From an uncultured Clostridia bacterium (GTDB lineage Bacteria > Bacillota > Clostridia > TANB77 > CAG-508): DNA of 5,505 nucleotides. The stretch is from positions 1 through 5,505 of the forward strand of contig CALXNI010000075.1 of the NCBI GenBank assembly GCA_944389715.1, read 5' to 3'. Positions 1-5,432 of the stretch are shown piece after piece (position 1 is the first letter of the stretch; every line of letters starts with the position of its first letter). Both the position numbers and the translations under genes were made by a program. The notes beneath the pieces are model-generated. The model did not search any database, was not told the DNA's origin, and saw only the letters and a list, made by a program, of their open reading frames with translations.

Positions 1-1
1 C

Positions 2-439
2 CCTAATATAGATTTGAATTTAGACCAGGTAGTTACAGTTTTAGAAGATTATTTAAAAGATCTCGTTAATTCAAAAGAAGATAAAATTATAACTAAAACT
101 ATGATTAATAACTATGTTAAACATGGCATACTTGTTGCACCTATAAATAAAAAATATAATAAGCCTCATATAGCTCGTTTAATAGTAATTTGCATATTAA
201 AACAAATATATAGTATTAATGATATAAATGCTTTAATTAAGCTTGCACTTGAAACTTCTAGAATAGAAATTTCTTATAATAAATTCTGCATAGCTTTAGA
301 AAAGTCTATTCATACTGTTTTTGACAAAGAGGATTACATTGACGAAGAAGAAATGACAGAACAAAGATATATTTTAAAAAATGTAACTTTGTCATTTGCA
401 AATAAACTTTATGTAGAAAAAAATTTTTTAAATAAATAA
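2..439 (+). CDS. DUF1836 domain protein, 5' end outside the window
   Basis: The reading frame is already open at the left edge. The residues before the first possible start (a TTG at 14) read P-N-I-D-L-N-L-D-Q-V, which matches the conserved family opening 'PDIDLYMDQV'. The TTG is therefore internal and the gene starts upstream of the window. The visible 145 residues cover most of the domain: the early helix, then the signature EDKIITKTMINNYVKHG followed by NKKYNKPHI, which resembles a MerR-like helix-turn-helix, then a helical C-terminal half ending ...SFANKLYVEKNFLNK. No membrane segment or signal peptide is visible. DUF1836 proteins are common in Clostridia and their function is not established; a DNA-binding role is only a guess from the HTH-like fold. 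The gene converges on ada and ends at a TAA lying inside the shared terminator hairpin. Confidence 0.85.
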   Translation, partial: PNIDLNLDQVVTVLEDYLKDLVNSKEDKIITKTMINNYVKHGILVAPINKKYNKPHIARLIVICILKQIYSINDINALIKLALETSRIEISYNKFCIALEKSIHTVFDKEDYIDEEEMTEQRYILKNVTLSFANKLYVEKNFLNK

Positions 440-470
440 GACAAAAGGATTAATTTACCTTTTGTCTTAT
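436..470. terminator. Bidirectional intrinsic terminator between DUF1836 gene and ada
   Basis: A perfect 13-bp stem (436-448 pairs with 458-470, arm ATAAGACAAAAGG) closes a 9-base loop. On the + strand it is followed by TTTTCT; on the minus strand by TTATTT. The stop codons of both convergent genes (437-439 on +, 467-469 on -) lie within the hairpin, so it plausibly ends both transcripts. Confidence 0.85.
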
Positions 471-1487
471 TTTTCTATAGTTTTATCAAGATCTACAATT
501 TTAGCCATTAACTCTGCCTTTTTTTGAGGAGGAATAAAAGCTCCTCTTATTGCATTTATGTTCATTTGCATTAAATCTTTGATGTTTAAATTAGTATTTT
601 CTAAAATATATTTATATTCTTCTATTATATTTGTATTAGAAACAGTGCTGTTATCTGGGCTAATTGTTACTTTTATTCTCTTTCTATATATTTCTTCTAT
701 TGGATGATGTTTACCAGTTGCTTTTGTCTGTATATTACTTATTGGACATATTTCTAATGGTATTTCCTTTTGTGCTAATTCTCCAACTAACACAGGATCT
801 TCTATACATCTTACTCCATGTCCAATTCTTTTTGCTCCATATTCGATAGCTTTTTTTATGCTTTCTGGTCCGATCTGCTTCACCTGCATGAATTGTAAAT
901 GGAATATCTAATTCTTTTGCTACTTTAAATATATCTCCATACTCAGAAGTAGGATATAAGGCCTCTGCACCTGCTAAATCTACTCCACATACACCATTAC
1001 CTAAATATTTTTTAGCTGTTGCAACTGTTTGTAAATTACTTTTTATATTATCTTCTCCTCTCATACAACATAATATCAAATTTCCTTCTATTCCAAATTT
1101 TTCTTTTGATTTATTCATTCCCCTTATTGCAGCTTCCACTATCTGATCATACTTTAGTCCATTCATTGTATGTAAACTTGGCGCAAATCTTATTTCTGCA
1201 TATATTACATTTTGATTTGCTAAGTCCTCAAATAATTCGTATGTTGCTTGCTCAATATGTTCTTCTGTTTGCAGAACCTCTAATGGCAAATCGAATTTCT
1301 GTAGATATTCGTTTAAATCTCTACAGTCTTTATTAACCATTAAATCTTTTTTTACTTGTTCTAGTGTTACATCTTTTCCTTGTTCTTTAAGCCAATTACA
1401 CACTGTTTCTGGTCTTAATGAACCATCTAAGTGTAAATGTAATACTGCTTTTGGCATTTTTTTTATTTCATCTAATTGATTTTCCAT
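467..1487 (-). CDS. add: Adenosine deaminase, read through a +1 shift at G872
   Basis: Adenosine deaminase hydrolyses adenosine (and deoxyadenosine) to inosine and ammonia in cytosolic purine salvage. The ATG at 1487 has an AAAGGAG ribosome site 9 bases upstream. Visible family landmarks are the metal-binding HLHLDGS (H17, H19), the EIRFAPS strand (98-104), HAGEAD with H200 as metal ligand and E203 as catalytic acid, then after the shift RIGHGV (H223), EICPISN (245-251) and SPDNSTVSNT (D278 as metal ligand; Asn in place of the second Asp is, from memory, common in Gram-positive members). The frame breaks after D205: codons read GAT-C-GGA-CCA-GAA, and one extra base separates HAGEAD from the conserved GPESI. 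Skipping it gives 339 residues, normal for the family, with every motif intact. Without a shift the product is 250 residues with 45 foreign ones at the end. Nothing else is damaged, which argues against an old pseudogene. It is the last gene of the murL-murD2-ada row. Confidence 0.9.
869..875 (-). other. Putative +1 recoding site in ada, GAT-C-GGA
   Basis: On the coding strand, GAT (D205, 875-873) is followed by an extra C (872) and then GGA (G206, 871-869). The zero frame meets CGG and then runs 45 codons to TAA at 737-735. The conserved family sequence HAGEADGPES fixes the position of the break to within a base: the surplus base could equally be the T of GAT, since GAC-GGA also reads Asp-Gly. 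The nearest homopolymer, a run of seven A on the coding strand at 857-851, is downstream and in the correct frame, so it is not the cause. An AGGTGA, complementary to the 16S rRNA tail, lies at 885-880, ending four bases before GAT. It may be chance, because it encodes the catalytic motif. Confidence 0.7.
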
Positions 1488-1496
1488 ACTTATTTT

Positions 1497-1503
1497 CTCC
1501 TTT
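1497..1503 (-). promoter_or_regulatory. Ribosome binding site of ada
   Basis: The coding strand reads AAAGGAG, 9 bases before the ATG at 1487-1485. It fixes that start, with the metal-binding HxH then at residues 17 and 19 as expected. Confidence 0.85.
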
Positions 1504-1535
1504 ATTGTTTTTTATATCTTTTAGCAATTTCTTAG

Positions 1536-1563
1536 TAGTGCAGTCGCTCAAATGGCTCCACTA
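1536..1563 (-). other. Imperfect hairpin in the murD2-ada gap
   Basis: The 108-base gap between murD2 and ada contains TAGTG (1536-1540) pairing with CACTA (1559-1563), one C/C mismatch, and a further five pairs including G-U wobbles, around a CTCAAA loop. It is GC-richer than its surroundings. No T-run follows on the minus strand, so it is not a convincing terminator for murD2; it could be an RNA-processing or stabilising structure. I find no good promoter in the gap, so ada may be co-transcribed with murL-murD2. Confidence 0.3.
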
Positions 1564-1595
1564 TTTTCTTTATAATTTAAAATTTTGTCTGAATA

Positions 1596-2960
1596 TTAAC
1601 TAATTTTTGCATAGTATTTAAACATATTTCCTCGCTCTTTAAAATTTTTGAAATATCCATAGCTAGATGCTGCTGGCGAAAGTAAACATATTGTATTTTT
1701 TTTTGTTAATTCTTTAGCCCTTTTTACTGCTTCTTCCATATTTTCTGCTTTTACTACTTTCTTATTGGTTTTATTTAATCCCTCATATATATATTCTCCT
1801 GTTTTTGGAAGGCATATAATATTTTCTATTTTACTTTCTTTTAAAAATTTTATTAAGTTTTCTTGATTTACCCCTCTATCATTTCCTCCTACAATTAAGG
1901 TATTTACATTATCTAATGCTTTTATAGATTCTATTGTTGCTTCTGGTATTGTTGCTATTGAATCATTATAGTAATAAACACCGTCAAATTTGCCTACATA
2001 TTCTAATCTATGTTCTAATGGATTGAATTCATTTATAGCATTTATTGTTTTTTCTAAATCAAGATTTAATATATTGCTTACTGCAAGTACAAACATAATA
2101 TCATTTAAATTATGGTTTCCTTTTAGTTTTCTTTTATCATTTATACTATACATTTTTTTATTGTTACAATATATATATTTATCTTCCATATATATAGTAT
2201 TTTCTGTTATGTTGTTATTTATATTATTTATTGTAATTCCATAATCTGATTTTTTAAAATGATACTGTTTTTTTGCTATTTCTTTATTATCTAAATTAAA
2301 TATTGCTATATCTTCTTTGTTCTGAAATTTAAATATATTAAATTTTGCATCTCCATATTCTTCAAAAGATTTATAATGATCTAAATGTTCTTCGTAAAGA
2401 TTTAATAAAATTGATATATTAGGTGATTTTTTTATGTATTGAAGTGCATGTGAAGATATTTCTAAAACAGTAATAGTATTCTCTTTTATCTTGTCAATTT
2501 CATCAAATATTGGTGTTCCTATATTTCCTAATAACTCTACATCTTTATTCTGATTTTTTAGCATTTCATAAATAAGCGAACTTGTAGTACTTTTCCCTTT
2601 TGTTCCTGTTATACCAATAGTAAGAGATTTTGAATATTCTAAAAACAATTCTAATTGTGAAGATATCTTATCTTCAAATTTTGATATATCTATGTTTTTA
2701 AATGATATTCCTGGTGATTTTAATATTATATCGTAATTTTCTATTTTTTCTAAATATTTACTACCTGTTATAAATTGTAAATTTTTATCTTTATTTAAAT
2801 ATTCATTTTCCTCATTGATATTTTCTTTATTATATCTAATATCTAATTGTTTTTTAGGTAAATGCTTTCTTATAAAATTATAAGTTGATTTTCCCTCTAA
2901 TCCAAACCCTAGTATTGCTATTTTTTTATCTTTTAAAAAGCTAATTATTTCTTCAATCAT
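1596..2960 (-). CDS. murD2: UDP-MurNAc-L-alanine--L-glutamate ligase (MurD2-type Mur ligase)
   Basis: This is a cytosolic Mur ligase, 454 residues, complete. Domain order is normal: an N-terminal Rossmann part with GFGLEGKS (18-25), the ATP-binding P-loop GITGTKGKST (116-125), EISSHAL (167-173), NLYEEHLDHY (187-196), the lysine expected to be carbamylated in AKFNIF (K206), GNHNLND (281-287), EHRLEYV (316-322), NDSIATIPEAT (332-342) and the C-terminal LSPAASSYGYFKNFKERG (427-444). Canonical MurD has NDSKAT and LSPACAS-FDMFKNYEERG. The NDSIAT variant together with the adjacent murL points to the MurD2 branch, which adds L-Glu rather than D-Glu to UDP-MurNAc-L-Ala. This call rests mostly on the neighbour; an ordinary MurD is the alternative. 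The ATG overlaps the murL stop by 8 bases and has AAAGG 9-10 bases upstream, which suggests translational coupling. Its single in-frame CGN arginine codon is a CGA (R443); it contains no in-frame CGG and no frame break. Confidence 0.85.
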   Translation of the reverse strand: MIEEIISFLKDKKIAILGFGLEGKSTYNFIRKHLPKKQLDIRYNKENINEENEYLNKDKNLQFITGSKYLEKIENYDIILKSPGISFKNIDISKFEDKISSQLELFLEYSKSLTIGITGTKGKSTTSSLIYEMLKNQNKDVELLGNIGTPIFDEIDKIKENTITVLEISSHALQYIKKSPNISILLNLYEEHLDHYKSFEEYGDAKFNIFKFQNKEDIAIFNLDNKEIAKKQYHFKKSDYGITINNINNNITENTIYMEDKYIYCNNKKMYSINDKRKLKGNHNLNDIMFVLAVSNILNLDLEKTINAINEFNPLEHRLEYVGKFDGVYYYNDSIATIPEATIESIKALDNVNTLIVGGNDRGVNQENLIKFLKESKIENIICLPKTGEYIYEGLNKTNKKVVKAENMEEAVKRAKELTKKNTICLLSPAASSYGYFKNFKERGNMFKYYAKIS

Positions 2961-4328
2961 TAAATATCGCCTTTCTTAAAATTTTATCGAATTTTTTTGG
3001 CAGATTATTTTCTTCATTATATCTTTTAGTTATATCCATAGTAGTATTTGTCAATTCATAGTTTTTTTTATAATACTCCAACAAATATGGCAATCTAATA
3101 TTATTAGATAATAAATTTTGTATTGTTTTTGATATTGCAAAATTTACTTCTTCGTATGTTCCGTACGCATTCAAATGGCTTTATTTTTCCATGTCCACTT
3201 AAATCAATAAATGTACTTAATAAACTCTCTTTTTCATATAAATCTTGTTTAAATATTTTAACAAGACTGTCTTTATATAAAAATGGGCTTAGAATTATAT
3301 ATACAAATAAACATTTAGGGCAATTACCACACCATTCCCACGGCACAGTTTTACTTCCAACATTACAGCTTCTAAATATTTGATGATATTTATTATTCCT
3401 TGAAAAAAGCATTCCTATTTGTAGTTCATTAAGAGGCCTTAACATACTAAAATATTGTACTCCGGCTTTTAAATATTTATCTGCATACTCCCTAAAATCT
3501 TGTTCAAACTCAAAACTTTTTGAGTATTGATGATTTATTTTTTCTCCTTCTATATTGCTTTCATTTGCGCTTGATTCATTTGAAAGTGCAATATATTTCT
3601 TTCCTGTTAAATATGCTATTAAATATGATAAAAATGCAAGCATGCTCGAAAAAGGAGTATGGCCATTTAAAAAGCCTTTTTTATTTAACTCTAATAAATT
3701 TTTGTCTATTGTTCTTTTTACATATACTATTTTATCTTTATACCCTGCAATTTCAGCTGTTTTTACAGAAGGTTCTTTCCCTCCAATTATTAAACATAGG
3801 TTGTCATCTTTTTCTTCACTTAGTAATTCAACTGTTACGCAAGAATCTTTTCCTCCACCAATTGGAATTAATGTTCCTTTTAAAGTAGTTTTATCAAAAC
3901 TTTCAAAATCTAATTTGTATTCTTTTTTTGTTTTTACTTCTATCTCTAGCATATCCTCCGCCGATACTTCTATGTTATTTATGTATCTATACTCTCCGAA
4001 GTCCAAAGTAATATAGCTTTTTGAACCAATCTATTTGTTCTTTATTCAAAGTTCCACATTCTATAATTACTTTTTTAGGACATGCACATTTCCAATAGCT
4101 AATTAATTCTATCATTCCTATATTAAATACTAAATTTTTTACAAAATCATTATCTATCCTTTTAAAGTTTATATTTCTTTTTTCTATTTCTATTGTAGGT
4201 TTAAATATTGATAGATTTGGTATTTCGAAACAATACTCTATTTTTATTCTATTTTCATCTTCTTTTATATTGTAACTTCTATATATAAATTCTTTATAAT
4301 CATTTCTTAATTCATTAAAGTCTTTCAT
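2953..4328 (-). CDS. murL: UDP-MurNAc-L-Ala-L-Glu epimerase MurL, read through two +1 shifts
   Basis: MurL inverts the terminal L-Glu of UDP-MurNAc-L-Ala-L-Glu to D-Glu, using ATP (released as AMP and PPi), and so supplies D-Glu for peptidoglycan without a free-glutamate racemase. The gene lies in three frames that join into 457 residues: 1-110 (4328-3999), 111-388 (3997-3164) and 389-457 (3162-2953, ending TGA). Landmarks: FEIPNLSIFKPTIEI (34-48), NIGMIELISYWK (69-80), the ATP-pyrophosphatase loop PIGGGKDS (155-162), GHTPFSSM (222-229), LSNESSANESN (248-258), RSCNVG (319-324), the cysteine motif WCGNCPKCLFVY (332-343) and KPFECVGTYEE spanning the second shift. Start: ATG at 4328 with GAGGTG a few bases upstream. 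Both breaks are the same single extra base before a conserved Gly codon. Unrecoded products would be 113 residues, lacking the ATP loop, or 407, lacking the normal C-terminus. The family call comes from remembered motifs and from murD2 next door. Confidence 0.83.
3160..3166 (-). other. Putative +1 recoding site 2 in murL, GTA-C-GGA
   Basis: The coding strand reads GTA (V388, 3166-3164), C (3163), GGA (G389, 3162-3160). The zero frame enters CGG and ends 19 residues later at 3104; the +1 frame gives the expected KPFECVGTYEE and the remaining C-terminal part. There is no homopolymer at the break and no internal Shine-Dalgarno sequence. A Val tRNA reading GTA could not re-pair well with TAC after slipping, so if the site is real, out-of-frame entry of the glycine tRNA or four-base reading fits better than P-site slippage. 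Confidence 0.7.
3995..4001 (-). other. Putative +1 recoding site 1 in murL, CTT-C-GGA
   Basis: The coding strand reads CTT (L110, 4001-3999), C (3998), GGA (G111, 3997-3995). The zero frame continues CGG-AGA-GTA-TAG and stops almost at once, whereas the +1 frame gives the conserved YFGLGEYRY. A CTT codon in the P site before a poorly read A-site codon resembles known +1 sites: bacterial prfB (CUU-UGA-C) and yeast Ty1 (CUU-AGG-C, where the hungry codon is also arginine). I see no prfB-like internal Shine-Dalgarno sequence upstream. The surplus base could also be the wobble base, since CTC-GGA still reads Leu-Gly. Confidence 0.7.
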
Positions 4329-4332
4329 TTAA

Positions 4333-4338
4333 CACCTC
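4333..4338 (-). promoter_or_regulatory. Ribosome binding site of murL
   Basis: GAGGTG on the coding strand, 4 bases before the ATG at 4328-4326 (AGG itself 6 bases before). It supports this start, which places the first conserved block (FEIPNLS) near residue 34. Confidence 0.75.
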
Positions 4339-4378
4339 ATAATATTTGTTTCCTGTTGCAGTCATGCATCTCTACTAT

Positions 4379-4407
4379 AATATATACTAAAAAAGCGTAA
4401 ATGTAAA
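4379..4407 (-). promoter_or_regulatory. Putative sigma-A promoter of murL-murD2-(ada)
   Basis: The coding strand has TTTACA (4407-4402) as -35 and TATATT (4384-4379) as -10, separated by 17 bases, about 50 bases upstream of the murL start. The -35 lies within the loop and stem of the preceding terminator hairpin, so end of one unit and start of the next overlap. AT-rich sequence makes chance matches easy. Confidence 0.5.
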
Positions 4408-4422
4408 CTCATTTACGCTTTT
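4391..4422 (-). terminator. Intrinsic terminator of the alarmone synthetase unit
   Basis: A perfect 13-bp stem (4391-4403 with 4410-4422, arm AAAAGCGTAAATG) closes a 6-base loop. Read on the minus strand, the GC part is followed by a run of six T. It lies about 220 bases after the synthetase stop, with the repeat island between. It is also symmetric enough to act on the + strand, where no gene is seen. Confidence 0.8.
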
Positions 4423-4469
4423 AAATTATTTCTTGCAGTATAAATCATTGATTTTGTTATCTTTTTTAG

Positions 4470-4489
4470 TTAAATAAATTGTAATTTGT
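4470..4489 (+). repeat. 20-base direct repeat, copy 1
   Basis: TTAAATAAATTGTAATTTGT occurs here and again, identically and in the same orientation, at 5375-5394. Each copy lies 23-38 bases to the left of a TGTAGGGG island, so it appears to belong to the same dispersed repeat. Confidence 0.75.
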
Positions 4490-4512
4490 GTGATAAAATT
4501 GGTTCTTTATTG

Positions 4513-4639
4513 TGTAGGGGCTGGCGTCCTCGACAGCCCGATAATCATTAATTCAACACGGGTCGCCGGGGACGTCAACCCCTACAGCATTTGCAATAAA
4601 TTTAACATGTTTTCGCGCGCGATTAAAATCGCCTCTACA
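4513..4639. repeat. GC-rich palindromic repeat island A
   Basis: A 127-base, sharply GC-richer block directly after the synthetase stop codon. It starts with TGTAGGGGCTGGCGTCC (4513-4529), whose imperfect inverse (two mismatches in 17) is at 4570-4586; the inner parts (CGACAGCCCG, CGGGTCGCC) also pair partly, giving a long hairpin. Next comes TTTGCAATAAATTT (4590-4603), then the palindrome GCGATTAAAATCGC (4619-4632) and CTCTACA (4633-4639), the inverse of TGTAGAG. The whole block is thus bracketed by inverted TGTAGRGGC ends. It encodes no transposase and resembles a MITE or REP-like element. An ORF running through it looks spurious. Confidence 0.75.
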
Positions 4640-4640
4640 A

Positions 4641-5294
4641 TTATGTATTATAAATCTTCATCATTTTATCATCTAGTTTATTAACTAATTGAGCACATGC
4701 AACTAGTTCTTTTGACACTTTATTAGATAATTTTTTTGTTGGTTTATATTTTACTTCATGCTCTAAATTAGACCAAAAATCCATTGCCATTGTGCATATT
4801 TGTATTTCTACTTTTACAGAAAATATGTTTTGTCCAATATTTACTGGCACTTCCACTATTAAATGATAACTACTATAACCACTTTTTTTTGGATTAGTAA
4901 TATAATCTTTTTCTTTTATTGTTTCACAATTAGGAAAGCTTTTTACCATTTCTTTAACAATAAATATATCTTGTTTTAATGGACATACTATTCTAATTCC
5001 TGCAACATCATTTATTTTTTCTATCATTTCTTGATACGTCAGTTCATAATTTTTCTTTTTCATTTTTTTTATTATACTATTTGGTTTTTTAATTCTAGAT
5101 GTTACATTACTAATTAAATTATAATTATAAAAATAGTTAAACTGCTCTTTCATAATGTTTATTTTTACTTCTAATTCTTTTATCGCAGAAGAATATATAA
5201 ACATTAATTTTTCAAAACTTTCATCTTTTACTTTTATACTCTTCTGTTTAAAAACTTCTTTATCAAATTTTAATAAATCTTTATCAATTTCCAT
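4641..5294 (-). CDS. Small alarmone synthetase, RelA/SpoT-type (p)ppGpp synthetase domain only
   Basis: The 217-residue cytosolic protein transfers pyrophosphate from ATP to GDP or GTP to make (p)ppGpp, the stringent-response signal. It has the synthetase domain alone, with no hydrolase (HD), TGS or ACT domain, and the usual length for the small synthetases (RelP/RelQ; YjbM/YwaC in Bacillus). Landmarks: NVTSRIKKPNSI (63-74), NDVAGIRIVCP (95-105, D96 expected to bind Mg), the G-loop region EKDYITNPKKSGYSSYHL (128-145, Y143 expected to stack on the acceptor base), and VKVEIQ (160-165, E163 expected catalytic) with AMDFWSNLEHEVKYK (170-184). Where relatives usually have QIRT or QLRT, this one has QICT (C167). 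The ATG at 5294 is chosen because AAAGGA lies 10 bases upstream; another ATG 7 bases earlier is out of frame. The gene appears to be its own transcription unit, ending directly at repeat island A with a terminator further on. I cannot assign RelP versus RelQ. Confidence 0.9.
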   Translation of the reverse strand: MEIDKDLLKFDKEVFKQKSIKVKDESFEKLMFIYSSAIKELEVKINIMKEQFNYFYNYNLISNVTSRIKKPNSIIKKMKKKNYELTYQEMIEKINDVAGIRIVCPLKQDIFIVKEMVKSFPNCETIKEKDYITNPKKSGYSSYHLIVEVPVNIGQNIFSVKVEIQICTMAMDFWSNLEHEVKYKPTKKLSNKVSKELVACAQLVNKLDDKMMKIYNT

Positions 5295-5304
5295 ATTCCA
5301 TAAT

Positions 5305-5310
5305 TCCTTT
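5305..5310 (-). promoter_or_regulatory. Ribosome binding site of the alarmone synthetase
   Basis: AAAGGA on the coding strand, 10 bases before the ATG at 5294-5292. It decides between that ATG and an out-of-frame ATG at 5301-5299, which is too close to it. Confidence 0.7.
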
Positions 5311-5320
5311 CTTTTGTTTT

Positions 5321-5335
5321 AATGATATTATCATT
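5321..5335. promoter_or_regulatory. 15-base palindrome upstream of the alarmone synthetase, possible operator
   Basis: AATGATATTATCATT is a perfect 7-1-7 palindrome 27 bases upstream of the start codon. Read on the coding strand it contains GATAAT, a plausible -10 element, though only a poor -35 is visible upstream. The half-site recalls Fur-family boxes but does not match their spacing, so no regulator is named. Palindromes of A and T arise easily by chance here. Confidence 0.35.
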
Positions 5336-5374
5336 GAAATATGAATTTTATATTAAATTTATATTAATTTTTTC

Positions 5375-5394
5375 TTAAATAAATTGTAATTTGT
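5375..5394 (+). repeat. 20-base direct repeat, copy 2
   Basis: Identical to 4470-4489 (TTAAATAAATTGTAATTTGT), again shortly to the left of a TGTAGGGG island. Confidence 0.75.
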
Positions 5395-5396
5395 TG

Positions 5397-5424
5397 TTTA
5401 GAGGTTAGAGATTGGAGATTAGAA
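5397..5424 (+). repeat. Four imperfect 7-base tandem units
   Basis: TTTAGAG, GTTAGAG, ATTGGAG and ATTAGAA follow each other without gaps between the 20-base flank and the first TGTAGGGG unit. They look like a simple-sequence part of the island and are absent from island A. Confidence 0.5.
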
Positions 5425-5432
5425 TTTAAAAA

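Noticed and set aside
851..857. Homopolymer run of seven T near the ada break as a sequencing-error source
   Set aside because: The run lies downstream of the break and is already in the correct frame (AGC-ATA-AAA-AAA-GCT matches the family's S-I-K-K-A).
880..885. prfB-like internal Shine-Dalgarno stimulator upstream of the ada shift site
   Set aside because: AGGTGA is present, but its alignment to the 16S tail leaves more than the 3-base spacing known for prfB, it encodes the catalytic motif, and the two murL sites have no counterpart.
467..1487. ada as a simple pseudogene or two separate genes
   Set aside because: The two parts join without loss at a conserved motif, all catalytic residues are kept, and the break has the same CGGA form as two breaks in another gene.
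1536..1563. Terminator of murD2
   Set aside because: The hairpin is imperfect and has no following T-run on the minus strand.
3555..4016. Open frame of 153 codons on the + strand
   Set aside because: It lies antisense to murL, has no recognisable family or ribosome site, and is a shadow of the conserved minus-strand gene. The same holds for the other + strand frames at 664-849, 1019-1336, 1418-1603, 1990-2244, 3123-3383 and 3520-3888.
4513..4639. CRISPR array
   Set aside because: Repeats are inverted and of unequal spacing, with palindromic units and no regular spacers or cas genes.
4490..4684. Open frame of 64 codons on the + strand
   Set aside because: It runs through palindromic repeat island A and into the antisense of the synthetase end; there is no family resemblance, so it is most likely chance.
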